A DNA stretch of 63,338 nucleotides. It comes from DATMTS01 sp035564555 (GTDB lineage Bacteria > Actinomycetota > Actinomycetes > Actinomycetales > Microbacteriaceae). Made by a program: the position numbers and the translations under genes. The stretch lies in NCBI GenBank assembly GCA_035564555.1, contig DATMTS010000062.1, positions 1-63,338 on the forward strand, written 5' to 3'. Positions 1-9,573 of the stretch are shown piece by piece; position 1 is the stretch's first letter; the number at the start of each line of letters is the position of its first letter. The notes beneath the pieces are model-generated. The model made no database searches, was not told the DNA's origin, and saw only the letters and a list, made by a program, of their open reading frames with translations.

Positions 1-208
1 TGGAAAGAACGCGGGTCAGCCTGCCTGCGCCGCCTTCGCTGTCGCGCGACCGGACGCGGCCCCAGATCGAGAAGACGAGTCCGGCCACGCCGGGGATCGC
101 CAAGGGGTTGATCAGGAAGAGTCCCAGCAGGCCGAAACACAATCCGACGATCGTCATCGCCAGACCAGGATTGGCGACCGGTGTGCTGGAGGATCCCATT
201 CTGCTCAT
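1..208 (-). CDS. Partial small membrane protein (C-terminus outside window)
   Basis: An open frame runs on the minus strand from an ATG at 208 to the window edge, giving 69 codons with no stop. The visible N-terminus begins MSRMGSSSTPVANPGLA and is followed by a hydrophobic stretch (about residues 16-48, GLAMTIVGLCFGLLG then LINPLAIPGVAGLVFSIWG) that can form two closely spaced membrane segments, then a charged RVRSRDSEG loop. The look resembles small DUF4190-type membrane proteins, but the family cannot be confirmed from a fragment. It lies downstream of tRNA-Gly on the same strand. A second in-frame ATG at 199 is an alternative start. Confidence 0.55.
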   Translation of the reverse strand, partial: MSRMGSSSTPVANPGLAMTIVGLCFGLLGLFLINPLAIPGVAGLVFSIWGRVRSRDSEGGAGRLTRVLS

Positions 209-295
209 ACCGCCATCCTGGCAGCGATGGGGCAAGACCGCGTTCGTGCACGACGACCGGGAAGTGGAGGAGGGTTCGGATTCGGAGCAAAGGAG

Positions 296-366
296 AGGGG
301 ATGACGGGAATCGAACCCGCGTAATCAGTTTGGAAGACTGAGGCTCTACCATTGAGCTACATCCCC
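296..366 (-). tRNA. tRNA-Gly(TCC)
   Basis: The reverse complement folds as a cloverleaf: acceptor GGGGATG (366-360) pairs with CATCCCC (303-297), the D arm contains GTAGCTCAATGGTAGAGC, the anticodon loop is CTTCCAA with anticodon TCC, and the T arm is GCGGG-TTCGATT-CCCGT. It reads GGA/GGG glycine codons. No 3' CCA is encoded. It is transcribed away from the tRNA-Pro/tig side. Confidence 0.95.
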
Positions 367-638
367 GAGGGCACCGTGAGGCACGCCCGTGCAAGCATAA
401 TGCATCGCGATCGTGTCACTGCTCAAGGCACTGCCGGGAGCGCCACTCGCACTGCCGCCAGCACCACTCGCGGCCCCGCTTCGGCCCCGCTTACGGCTCT
501 GCAGAGCGCGCATCGACTCCGCACCACGCCGGCGGCGCGAGGGCAGAGGATCTTTCGCTAGACTGTCTGAGGTCATTCGGCCTTGCCATGCGCGCATGCG
601 TGTGCCCGGCCTCGACCCACGCGGGTTGAACAGCGATC

Positions 639-713
639 CGGGGCGTAGCTCAGCTTGGCTAGAGCGCCCGCTTTGGGAGCGGGAGGTCGCAGGTTCAAAT
701 CCTGTCGCCCCGA
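639..713 (+). tRNA. tRNA-Pro(TGG)
   Basis: A full cloverleaf is visible: acceptor CGGGGCG (639-645) with CGCCCCG (706-712), discriminator A713, D arm TAGCTCAGCTTGGCTAGAGC, anticodon stem CCCGC/GCGGG around a loop carrying TGG, and T loop TTCAAAT. No CCA is encoded. It ends only 56 bases before tig on the same strand, so both may share a transcript. The roughly 270 bases between the two tRNA genes show no convincing gene. Confidence 0.95.
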
Positions 714-769
714 CCGGATCGCGCAAGCGGCGCCGAAGTGCACCTACATAAACAGGAGAATCCACCAAC

Positions 770-2233
770 GTGAAGTCCACGGTCGAGAAGCTGAGCCCCA
801 CGCGCGCCAAGCTCACCATTGCGGTGACGCCTGAAGAGCTCAAGCCGAGCATCACCCACGCCTACGGGCACATCGCCGAGCAGGTCAACATCCCCGGCTT
901 CCGCAAGGGCAAGGTTCCGCCGCCCATCATCGATCAGCGCGTCGGCAAGGCCGCTGTGCTCGAACACGCGGTCAACGAGGGACTCGACGGGTTCTACCGT
1001 GAGGCCGTCGAGCAGAACGAGTTGCGTCCCCTGGGCCGGCCCGCGGCCGACATCACCGAGTGGCCCAGCGACAAGGACTTCTCCGGTGACCTGCTCGTCA
1101 CCATCGAGGTCGACGTGCGCCCCGAGATCGAGCTGCCCGGCTACGAAGGCGTCGAATTGACCGTGGATGCGGCGGAGGTCACCGACGAGGACGTCGAGGC
1201 CGAGCTCGACCGTCTGCGCAGCCGGTTCGGCACGCTCGTCACGGTCGATCGTCCGGCGAAGAAGGGTGATTTCGCCCAGCTCGACCTGATCGCGACCATC
1301 GGCGACGAGGAGATCGACACCGCCTCCAGCGTCTCCTACGAGATCGGCTCCGGTGAGCTCATCGAGGGAATCGACGAGGCGCTCGACTCGCTCAGCGCCG
1401 GCGAGACCACGACGTTCACCTCCAAGCTGCTCGGCGGCGACCATGAGGGCGAGGACGCGGAGATCACTGTCACGCTCTCCGCCGTCAAGGAGCGCGAACT
1501 GCCCGAGGCCGACGACGAGTTCGCGCAGATCGCCAGCGAGTTCGACACGATCGACGAGTTGCGTGAGTCGCTGCGCGTGGAAGCCGCGCGCGGCAAGACG
1601 TTCTCGCAGGGCACGGCCGCTCGCGACCAGCTGGTCGAGAAGCTGCTCGAGCTCGTCGAAATCCCGATTCCCGACCAGATCGTCGAAGACGAGGTGCACC
1701 GTCACCTCGAGAGCGAGAACCGTCTCGAAGACGACGAGCACCGCGCCGAGGTCACCGAGTCGAGCCGCAAGACGTTCCGCACCCAGATCCTCCTCGACGA
1801 GATCGCGCAGAGGGAGAACGTGCAGGTCAGCCAGGACGAGCTGACGCAATACCTGGTGCAGGGCGCCGCGCAGTACGGCATGGAGCCGAACGAGTTCGTG
1901 CAGGTGCTGGGCGACAACGGCCAGATCCCGCAGATGGTCGGTGAGGTCGCACGCAACAAGGCGCTCGCGATCGTGCTCGGTCGCGCGAAGGTCACCGACA
2001 GCAACGGCGGCGCCGTCGACCTGACCGAGTTCACCACCCCGCCCGCCGAGCTCGCAGAGGCCGAGGCTGCTTCGGATGCCGTTAGTTCCGTGTCGGTGGA
2101 TGTACCGCAAGCATCCGACCCCGAGGTGTCCTCGGTCGACGAGGCGAAGCCCGCCGACGAGGAACCGGCCGAGAAGCCCGCGAAGAAGACTCCGGCGAAG
2201 AAGAAGGCCGCGAAGGCCGCCGACGCCGAGTAA
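770..2233 (+). CDS. tig: Trigger factor, ribosome-associated chaperone and peptidyl-prolyl isomerase
   Basis: This 487-residue protein binds nascent chains at the ribosome exit tunnel. The ribosome-docking signature GFRKGKVP is at residues 43-50 of the N-terminal domain, followed by an FKBP-type isomerase domain (about 150-235) and the helical C-terminal chaperone domain. It starts at a GTG preceded by AGGAG (754-758). It is longer than the usual 430-460 residues because of an acidic/Pro/Ala stretch and a Lys/Ala-rich tail (about 430-487, with KKTPAKKKAAKAA), which is common in actinobacterial homologues. It heads the tig-clpP1-clpP2-clpX protein quality-control cluster, but a strong hairpin separates it from clpP1. 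Confidence 0.98.
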   Translation: MKSTVEKLSPTRAKLTIAVTPEELKPSITHAYGHIAEQVNIPGFRKGKVPPPIIDQRVGKAAVLEHAVNEGLDGFYREAVEQNELRPLGRPAADITEWPSDKDFSGDLLVTIEVDVRPEIELPGYEGVELTVDAAEVTDEDVEAELDRLRSRFGTLVTVDRPAKKGDFAQLDLIATIGDEEIDTASSVSYEIGSGELIEGIDEALDSLSAGETTTFTSKLLGGDHEGEDAEITVTLSAVKERELPEADDEFAQIASEFDTIDELRESLRVEAARGKTFSQGTAARDQLVEKLLELVEIPIPDQIVEDEVHRHLESENRLEDDEHRAEVTESSRKTFRTQILLDEIAQRENVQVSQDELTQYLVQGAAQYGMEPNEFVQVLGDNGQIPQMVGEVARNKALAIVLGRAKVTDSNGGAVDLTEFTTPPAELAEAEAASDAVSSVSVDVPQASDPEVSSVDEAKPADEEPAEKPAKKTPAKKKAAKAADAE

Positions 2234-2245
2234 TTCGGATGCCTG

Positions 2246-2276
2246 GAAGGGTCGGACCCGTCGGGTCCGGCCCTTC
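2246..2276 (+). terminator. Hairpin terminator after tig
   Basis: A 14-bp stem (GAAGGGTCGGACCC with GGGTCCGGCCCTTC, one T-G pair) closes a 3-base loop GTC 13 bases after the tig stop. No clear U-run follows, which is usual for high-GC actinobacterial terminators. It may attenuate read-through into clpP1. Confidence 0.7.
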
Positions 2277-2381
2277 TGCCGTCCTGCAGAGGCGGCCCGG
2301 AGCTTTGCCCACGGCGAACAGGCCGATGCACGTCTTCGGGCTCCGATAGATTCGATGCAGCGAACAGAAACGGAGCATTTC

Positions 2382-2975
2382 ATGGCCGAACCGACACTGC
2401 AACCCAGTGTTTTTGACCGACTGCTGAGGGACCGCATCATCTGGCTCGGCTCCGAGGTGCGTGACGACAACGCCAACGAGATCGCGGCCAAGCTGCTGCT
2501 GCTCGCGGCCGAAGATCCGAAGCGCGACATCTACCTCTACATCAACTCGCCGGGCGGGTCGATCACCGCGGGCATGGCGATCTACGACACCATGCAGTTC
2601 GTGCCGAACGACATCGTCACGGTCGGAATCGGCATGGCGGCGTCGATGGGTCAGCTGTTGCTGACGGCAGGCACGATGGGCAAGCGCTACATCACCCCCA
2701 ACGCCCGTGTCCTGCTGCACCAGCCGCACGGCGGTTTCGGCGGTACCGCGAGCGACATCCAGACTCAAGCCCAACTCATCCTCGACATGAAGAAGCGTCT
2801 GGCCGAGATCACGGCGGCGCAGACCGGCAAGAGTGTCGAACAGATCAACGCCGACGGCGACCGCGACCGCTGGTTCTCCGCACAGGAAGCCCTCGAATAC
2901 GGCTTCGTCGATCACATCCGTGAGTCGGCGAGCGACGTGATCGGCGGCGGCGGCACCGAAGACCACCCGGCTTAG
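2382..2975 (+). CDS. clpP1: ATP-dependent Clp protease proteolytic subunit, first paralogue
   Basis: This 197-residue serine peptidase forms part of the ClpP barrel fed by ClpX or ClpC. The catalytic triad is Ser88 (GMAASMGQ), His113 (LLHQPHGG) and Asp162 (in GDRDRWFSA), with the 25-residue Ser-His spacing of the family. The oxyanion-region motif YINSPGGS is at 53-60. The ATG at 2382 is preceded by CGGAG; an open frame upstream has no family similarity. It lies 25 bases before clpP2 and they are surely cotranscribed. By analogy with mycobacteria the two paralogues probably form a mixed ClpP1P2 complex, which is inference. Confidence 0.97.
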   Translation: MAEPTLQPSVFDRLLRDRIIWLGSEVRDDNANEIAAKLLLLAAEDPKRDIYLYINSPGGSITAGMAIYDTMQFVPNDIVTVGIGMAASMGQLLLTAGTMGKRYITPNARVLLHQPHGGFGGTASDIQTQAQLILDMKKRLAEITAAQTGKSVEQINADGDRDRWFSAQEALEYGFVDHIRESASDVIGGGGTEDHPA

Positions 2976-3000
2976 GCGAACGGCAGAAGGAACCGAACAC

Positions 3001-3678
3001 ATGCAAACCCCAGATTTCGCATCCCTCGCGGGCCGCTCGCAGACGCCGGCCATGCCCGGTGCCCGTTACATCCTGCCCAGCTTCGAGGAGCGCACGGCCT
3101 ACGGTTACAAGCGGCAAGACCCGTACGCCAAGCTGTTCGAAGACCGCATCATCTTTCTCGGGGTGCAGGTCGACGACGCGTCGGCAGACGACATCATGGC
3201 CCAGCTTCTCGTGCTCGAGAGCCAGGACCCGGACCGCGACATCGTGATGTACATCAACTCGCCCGGTGGCTCGTTCACCGCGATGACAGCGATCTACGAC
3301 ACGATGCAGTACATCCGCCCGCAGATCCAGACGGTCGTGCTCGGTCAGGCGGCCTCCGCCGCGGCCGTGCTGACGGCCGCAGGCACGCCGGGCAAGCGGT
3401 TGGCGCTGCCGAATGCGCGAATCCTGATCCACCAGCCGGCGGTCGGCGAAGCGGGTCAAGGTCAGGCATCCGACATCGAGATCCAGGCGAACGAGATCAT
3501 GCGCATGCGCACCTGGCTGGAGGAGACGCTCGCGCGGCACTCGAACCGCACGCAGGTGCAGGTCAACAAGGACATCGATCGAGACAAGATCCTCTCTGCG
3601 GCCGAGGCCCAGGAGTACGGCTTGATCGACCAGGTTCTGACCAGCCGCAAGAGCCTTCCGGCGCTCACCGCGAAGTAA
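3001..3678 (+). CDS. clpP2: ATP-dependent Clp protease proteolytic subunit, second paralogue
   Basis: This 225-residue ClpP paralogue has Ser119 (GQAASAAA), His144 (LIHQPAVG) and Asp195 (IDRDKILSA) as its predicted triad. Compared with ClpP1 it has about 30 extra N-terminal residues and a two-residue insertion in the handle region after the His (AVGEAGQGQ instead of HGGFGGT). The active-site Ser is followed by Ala rather than Met, a difference typical of the second actinobacterial paralogue. It starts at ATG 3001 after a purine-rich GGCAGAAGGAACC. clpX follows after 249 bases, a gap big enough for its own promoter. Confidence 0.97.
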   Translation: MQTPDFASLAGRSQTPAMPGARYILPSFEERTAYGYKRQDPYAKLFEDRIIFLGVQVDDASADDIMAQLLVLESQDPDRDIVMYINSPGGSFTAMTAIYDTMQYIRPQIQTVVLGQAASAAAVLTAAGTPGKRLALPNARILIHQPAVGEAGQGQASDIEIQANEIMRMRTWLEETLARHSNRTQVQVNKDIDRDKILSAAEAQEYGLIDQVLTSRKSLPALTAK

Positions 3679-3927
3679 AGCGGAAGTCACGCCCCGGACG
3701 CGGCGGGCGACCGACTGCACGACCAGTCGGCCGTCCGTCGCGTTCTTGGTTCCGGAAGTTGCGCAAGCGTTGTGCCGCATCTCGGCGTGCAGCCGGCTCT
3801 TCTTGCACCCGGATCGACGTGTTCATGGATCGCGGCGGATCGGTGCGATTCGTGCCCGCCGCTGCGCGCCTTTGTCGGTGCTTCGGGCTAGGCTCGTAAG
3901 CACAGCCCGATCGGTAAGAGGTGAATG

Positions 3928-5188
<1,261 letters not shown>

Positions 5189-5208
<20 letters not shown>

Positions 5209-6457
5209 CGGGCGAGGTGGCGCGACGGCGCTGCCGGTCTCATCCTGGTTGCACCCGTCGGTTGCCGGCGTCGTGGCGGCCATCACCGGGTTCGCGAGTT
5301 CGTTCGCGATAGTGCTCACCGGATTGACAGCGGTCGGCGCCTCCGCCACCCAGGCCGCCTCCGGCCTGCTGATCATCTGTCTGACCCAGGGCCTCATGTC
5401 GATCGCCGTTTCCTGGCGGTACCGGATGCCCGTGGTCTTCGCCTGGAGCACGCCCGGTGGTGCACTACTCGCCGGAGCCGGAACGGTCACTCACCACTTC
5501 GCAGAGGCTGTGGCTGCGTTCGTCGTCGCGTCCGCGTTGATCGTGCTGACCGGTCTCTGGCCAGCGTTGGCGCGGTTGATCGCTCGCATTCCCAAGACCC
5601 TGGCGAACGCGATGCTGGCGGGCATCCTGCTGCCGATCTGTCTGAGCCCGGTGACGGCCGCGGTGCGGGAGCCGTGGCTGGCGATTCCGGTGATCGTGCT
5701 CTGGTTGCTGCTGCTGCGGTTCGCACCGCGGTGGGCGGTGCCCGCTGCGATCGTGCTCACCGGCGCCCTACTGGCGATGACGACCGACGGAGGGTGGGCG
5801 AACGGCGTCTCGCTGGTGCCGCACTTCGCGTTCGTCGCCCCGCAGTTCAGCTTCCCCGTGCTGGTCGGCATCGCCGTGCCGCTCTACATCGTCACGATGG
5901 CCGGGCAGAACATCCCCGGCGTCGCGATCCTGCACAGCTTCGACTACGACGTGCCGGTTCGTCCCTCGCTGCTCGGAACCGGTGCCTTCTCGGCACTCGG
6001 CGCGATGTTCGGCGGCATCCCGATCAACTTGGCGGCGATCACGCAGGCCATGACGGCCGGTCCGGATGCCGGGGCCGACCGGGACCGCAGATGGATAGCG
6101 CCGATCGCTGCCGGAGCGACCTACATCGTGCTCGGGCTCGCGGCCGGCGTCGCGACCGGGTTCGTGCGTGCCGCTCCGCCGATCCTGATCGAGGCGGTCG
6201 CCGGTCTGGCGCTGATGGGCGCGCTGACCGGCGCCCTTGTCGGTGCCGTGTCCGTTGCCCAGCAGCGCATCCCCGCGATCCTCACCCTGCTGCTGACGGC
6301 GTCCGGTGTCGCAGTTCTCGGTATCGGATCGGCGTTCTGGGGACTCCTCATCGGCGCCGCCGCCTTCGCCCTGCTGAGCTGGCGGCCGCGCGATCAGGCA
6401 CGCGGTGAGATGACGGCCCCCACAGCGGAGCTGCCTCGAACGAGTGCTCCGCTCTAG
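5189..6457 (+). CDS. BenE-family benzoate/H+ symporter-like membrane protein
   Basis: This protein of up to 422 residues has about 11-12 hydrophobic segments and the fingerprint of the BenE/YdcO family, including VFAWSTPGGALLA near residue 75, TMAGQNIPGVAILHSF near 235 and GGIPINLAAITQA near 275. Members carry benzoate or other aromatic acids with protons across the inner membrane. No aromatic catabolism gene is nearby, so the substrate is unknown. The GTG at 5189 overlaps clpX by 20 bases; a later TTG near 5247 is an alternative start, because the segment before SSWLHPSVAG is basic and poorly conserved in character. Confidence 0.85.
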
Positions 6458-6554
6458 CCCCTGCTGCCCCGCCGACGTAGCATGGCCTCATACTGCGCTG
6501 CCGCTGTTCGGAAGGCGCCGCCCATCCGTCGGCGCGCGGGAAGACGGGAGCACC

Positions 6555-6971
6555 ATGGACAGCATGACGGCCGAAATGATGAAGAGCATGTCAGCGGAGA
6601 TGGCGGGCATGCCGCAGATGGACATGGCCGCGATGCAGGAGTGTATCGAGGCGTGCGCCGCCTGTGAGCAGGCCTGCACGATGTGCGCCGACGCCGGCAT
6701 GGCCGACGGCATGGTGAAGTGCATGAGCATGTGCACGAATTGCGCCGACGTGTGCAACACGACGATGCGGATGATGATGCGTCCGAGCGGATTCGACATG
6801 CCCAGCATGATGGCCATGCTGCAGGCGTGCGTCGCCATGTGCATGGCGACCGCGGACGAGTGCAACGATCACTCTTCGATGAGCGAGACCTGCCGGATGT
6901 GCGCTCAGGCCTGCATGGCGTGCGCCGATGCCTGCAACGCGATGATGTCGGGGATGAAGACCTCCGCCTAG
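6555..6971 (+). CDS. Four-helix-bundle copper-storage-like protein, Met/Cys-rich
   Basis: This 138-residue protein contains 17 cysteines and 31 methionines by my count. Cysteines fall in helical spacing (Cys30, 34, 37, 41, 44; 56, 60, 63, 67; 92, 96, 103; 113, 116, 120, 123, 127), the CxxxC/CxxC pattern of the DUF326 / Csp family whose members line the core of a four-helix bundle with Cys and bind many Cu(I) ions. No signal peptide is seen, which suggests a cytosolic Csp3-like store. The ATG at 6555 is preceded by GACGGGAG. Its stop codon shares CTAG with the stop of the convergent gene at 6968. Confidence 0.85.
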   Translation: MDSMTAEMMKSMSAEMAGMPQMDMAAMQECIEACAACEQACTMCADAGMADGMVKCMSMCTNCADVCNTTMRMMMRPSGFDMPSMMAMLQACVAMCMATADECNDHSSMSETCRMCAQACMACADACNAMMSGMKTSA

Positions 6972-7324
6972 CCCGCGAGCCGCTCCGTCTGCTGGCCGAC
7001 AAGAACGCTGACCCGGCGACGCCCGGCCGTCAACACGTTGTACAGCGTGTGAAGCGCCACGGGCGTTCCCGGCTGCAGTTCGGTCGTGAGGTCTTCGTGG
7101 TTCCAGACGTGAACGATCGCGCCACCGTCGAGCGGCGCCAGTTCGATCCAGCCCGACGCGGCGATCGACACCACGATGGCGTCACGCCACTTGGTGGTGG
7201 TCGCCGCCGCGAGGCGCAACTGCAGCAGGTGCACCGAATGCCCGGGTCGGTTGTCCGCGCACATGTCGGCCTGCTCCCACGCGCACGAAGCGGTGGTGTG
7301 CTGGTGGCCGGTGTGGACGGTCAT
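6968..7324 (-). CDS. Conserved-looking protein of unknown function
   Basis: This 118-residue protein starts at an ATG at 7324 preceded on its strand by AGGGAG. I do not recognise a family. The N-terminus is His/Cys-rich (MTVHTGHQH, then Cys14 and Cys22), and the remainder alternates short beta-like stretches (IVVSIAASGWIELAP, VALHTLYNVL) ending in VSVLVGQQTERLAG. There is no membrane segment or signal peptide. It converges on the copper-storage-like gene with the two stops overlapping in one CTAG. A metal link is only a guess from the N-terminal composition and neighbourhood. Confidence 0.65.
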   Translation of the reverse strand: MTVHTGHQHTTASCAWEQADMCADNRPGHSVHLLQLRLAAATTTKWRDAIVVSIAASGWIELAPLDGGAIVHVWNHEDLTTELQPGTPVALHTLYNVLTAGRRRVSVLVGQQTERLAG

Positions 7325-7417
7325 GAGTCTCCCTGGGTCGGAATCGGTGCCCTCAGATTACGATTCCGTACGCGACGACGCACGTGCGAGCGTCACACTC
7401 CGAAACGAACCGGCCGA

Positions 7418-9460
7418 TCAGGCGACCGAGTCCAATCCGCGGCGTTTCAGCAGCGGCTCGATCACGGCATCCCTGCCTCTGAAGTCCCGGTACGCCTCGA
7501 GCGGGTCTTTGGAACCGCCCACCCCCAGAAGGCGCTGCCGGAAACGGTCACCGTTCTGCCGAGTCAGTCCGCCGTTCTCGCTGAACCACTCCACCGTGTC
7601 GGCGTCGAGAACCTCGCTCCAGATGTATGAGTAGTACCCGGCGTCGTACCCGCCGGAGAAGGTGTGCGCGAAGTAGGTGCTGGCGTAGCGGGGCGGCACG
7701 AGCGGGTTGTCGAGCCCGGCCTCGGCCAGGGCTGCGGCCTCGAAAGCGGCGACATCGCCGACCCGGTCATCTGCGGTGATGCGATGCCAGGCCTGGTCGA
7801 GCAGAGCCGCCGCGAGGTATTCGCTGGTCTTGAATCCCTCGTTGAAGGCCTTGGATTCCTGGATGCGGTCGACGAGCTCCTGCGGCATCGGTTCGTCGGT
7901 TCGGTAGTGCCTGGCATAGTTCTGCAGCACCTCGGGCCAGAGCATCCACATCTCGTTGACCTGACTGGGGAACTCGACGAAGTCGCGGAACACGTTCGTG
8001 CCGGCGAACTTCGGGTACGTCACACGCGCGAACAGGCCGTGCAACGCGTGCCCGAACTCGTGGAACAGCGTGCCCACCTCGTCGTACGTGAGCAGCGTCG
8101 GCTCGCCGGCAGCGGGTTTGGGCACGTTGAGATTGTTGACGACGATCGTCGGGTTGCCGAGCAGCGCTGATTGCGAGATCAACGGGTTCATCCAAGCCCC
8201 GCCGCGCTTGGAATCACGCGTGTAGAGGTCGTTGAGGTAGAGCCCGAGCGGTGAGCCGTCCCCATCGAACACCTCGAAGACGCGCGCGTCCGGGTGGTAG
8301 GCGACCAGGTCGTCTCGCTCCGTGAAGGTGATGCCGTACAACCGGTTCGCCGCGTAGAACACGCCGTCGCGCAGCACCCGTTCGGCCTCGAAGTACGGTC
8401 GCATCGCCGCGGTGTCGACGTCGTAGGCGGCTCGGCGCACCTTCTCGGTGAAGAACGCCCAGTCCCAACTGGCCAGCGCATCGTCGCCGGCCTGGCGCTG
8501 CAGGTCGGCCTGCTCCCGGCGCGCGTTGCGCGCCGCCGGCGGCGCCAGCCTGCCCAGCATGTCGGCGACCGCTTCCGGGTTCTTCGCCGTCTGGTCGGCG
8601 GTGACATAAGCGGCGTGACTCGCGAAGCCGAGCAGGCGAGCGCGCTCGGCACGCAGTCGGGTGATCTCGCGCACCAGCTCGCGGTTGTCGTTGTCGCCAC
8701 CCCGGATCCCGCGGGAACGGGATGCCGTCATGATGCGTTCGCGTAGGCCTCGGTCCGTGAGCGAGGCCAGATACGGGTGCCCGGTCGGCAGCACGAGCGT
8801 GATGAGGTGCTTTCCGTGCAGGCCCCGTTCCTCGGCGGCCGCAGCGGCGGCCGAGATCTCGGCGGCGTCGAGGCCGTCGAGCTCCTCGACGTCGTCGACG
8901 ACGACGGCAAGCTCGTTGGTGTCGGCGAGCAGGTTCTTCTCGAACCGGGTGGTCAGCGTGGAGAGCCGCTTGTTGTAGTCGCGCAGCTTTTCCTTGTCCG
9001 ATTCGTCCAGCGCAGCGCCCGCGAGGGTGAACTCGGTGTAATACCGTTCGAGCAGGTACCGCGATTCGGCATCCAGATCGAGCTGGCCGAGCTCTTCGAA
9101 CAGCGTCTTGATCCGCCAGTACAAGGCGGAGTCAAGCCGGATGGCATCCTGATGCGCGGCCAGCAGCGGAGCGATCTTCTCCTCGAGCTCGTTCGTGACG
9201 TCGTTGGAGTCGGACGAGGACTTGTTGTAGAAGACCTCCGCCACCCGGCCCAGCAGTTGACCGCTGCGCTCGAGCGGGATCAGCGTGTTCTCGAACGTCG
9301 GCGCGCCGGCATTCGAGATGATCGCGCCGATCTCCTCCAGCTGCTCCTTCATGCCGCGTTCGAACGCCGGAAGGTAATGCTCGTCCCGGATCCGGGCGAA
9401 CGGAGGCAACTGGTACGGGAGCGTGCTGGGGGCGAAGAAGGGATTCTGCTGATCGGCCAT
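7418..9460 (-). CDS. M3-family zinc metallopeptidase (peptidyl-dipeptidase Dcp-like)
   Basis: This 680-residue cytoplasmic peptidase has the zinc motif HEFGHALHG around residue 460 and the downstream helix carrying the third ligand (EFPSQVNEMW). Its length matches Dcp of enterobacteria (about 680), and the N-terminal region NPFFAPSTLPYQLPPFARI is typical of the family. Such enzymes remove dipeptides or degrade short peptides released by ATP-dependent proteases. A TAGGCT box lies six bases before the ATG, which predicts a leaderless mRNA. It is divergent from the ArsR-type regulator, and a 14-bp repeat array lies between them. Confidence 0.93.
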   Translation of the reverse strand: MADQQNPFFAPSTLPYQLPPFARIRDEHYLPAFERGMKEQLEEIGAIISNAGAPTFENTLIPLERSGQLLGRVAEVFYNKSSSDSNDVTNELEEKIAPLLAAHQDAIRLDSALYWRIKTLFEELGQLDLDAESRYLLERYYTEFTLAGAALDESDKEKLRDYNKRLSTLTTRFEKNLLADTNELAVVVDDVEELDGLDAAEISAAAAAAEERGLHGKHLITLVLPTGHPYLASLTDRGLRERIMTASRSRGIRGGDNDNRELVREITRLRAERARLLGFASHAAYVTADQTAKNPEAVADMLGRLAPPAARNARREQADLQRQAGDDALASWDWAFFTEKVRRAAYDVDTAAMRPYFEAERVLRDGVFYAANRLYGITFTERDDLVAYHPDARVFEVFDGDGSPLGLYLNDLYTRDSKRGGAWMNPLISQSALLGNPTIVVNNLNVPKPAAGEPTLLTYDEVGTLFHEFGHALHGLFARVTYPKFAGTNVFRDFVEFPSQVNEMWMLWPEVLQNYARHYRTDEPMPQELVDRIQESKAFNEGFKTSEYLAAALLDQAWHRITADDRVGDVAAFEAAALAEAGLDNPLVPPRYASTYFAHTFSGGYDAGYYSYIWSEVLDADTVEWFSENGGLTRQNGDRFRQRLLGVGGSKDPLEAYRDFRGRDAVIEPLLKRRGLDSVA

Positions 9461-9466
9461 CGTCCC

Positions 9467-9496
9467 AGCCTACGGGCGCAGTATGCAAAGAAGCAA
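9467..9496 (-). promoter_or_regulatory. Predicted leaderless promoter of the M3 peptidase gene
   Basis: On the minus strand, TTGCTT (9496-9491) is followed after 18 bases by TAGGCT (9472-9467) and then exactly six bases before the ATG at 9460. No ribosome binding site is visible. The -35 region overlaps the first unit of the 14-bp repeat array. Confidence 0.5.
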
Positions 9497-9567
9497 TTGC
9501 AAAGAAAGTAATGCAAAGATAGTAATGCAAAGAAACACTTGCAACGGAACGTTTGCATTGTTAGTCT
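9484..9567. repeat. Six-unit 14-bp tandem repeat between divergent promoters
   Basis: TGCA occurs at 9484, 9498, 9512, 9526, 9540 and 9554, exactly 14 bases apart. The first four units begin TGCAAAGA, with consensus TGCAAAGAAAGTAA; unit 5 is TGCAACGGAACGTT and unit 6 is TGCATTGTTAGTCT. The array is AT-rich in an otherwise GC-rich window. It covers the -35 zones of the two divergent promoters and its last unit contains the -10 box of the regulator gene. It looks like an iterated operator, most simply for the adjacent ArsR-type regulator (inference). Confidence 0.85.
9539..9567 (+). promoter_or_regulatory. Predicted leaderless promoter of the ArsR-type regulator
   Basis: TTGCAA (9539-9544), a 17-base spacer and TAGTCT (9562-9567) are followed by six bases and then the ATG at 9574, so transcription should start at the A of the start codon. 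There is no Shine-Dalgarno sequence. Both elements lie inside repeat units 4 to 6. Confidence 0.65.
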
Positions 9568-9573
9568 TTCTCC

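Noticed and set aside
2277..2381. A ClgR-type operator before clpP1.
   Set aside because: A GGCGAAC half site is present near 2311, but no properly spaced second half was found.
695..2530. A 611-codon open frame opposite tig and clpP1.
   Set aside because: Antisense shadow rich in Leu/Arg/Asp/Gly from third-position GC; tig and clpP1 are certain.
9484..9567. Possible mini-CRISPR array or plasmid-type iterons.
   Set aside because: Units are directly contiguous with a 14-bp period and have no spacers; no cas, rep or partition gene is nearby, and the array lies exactly at divergent promoters.
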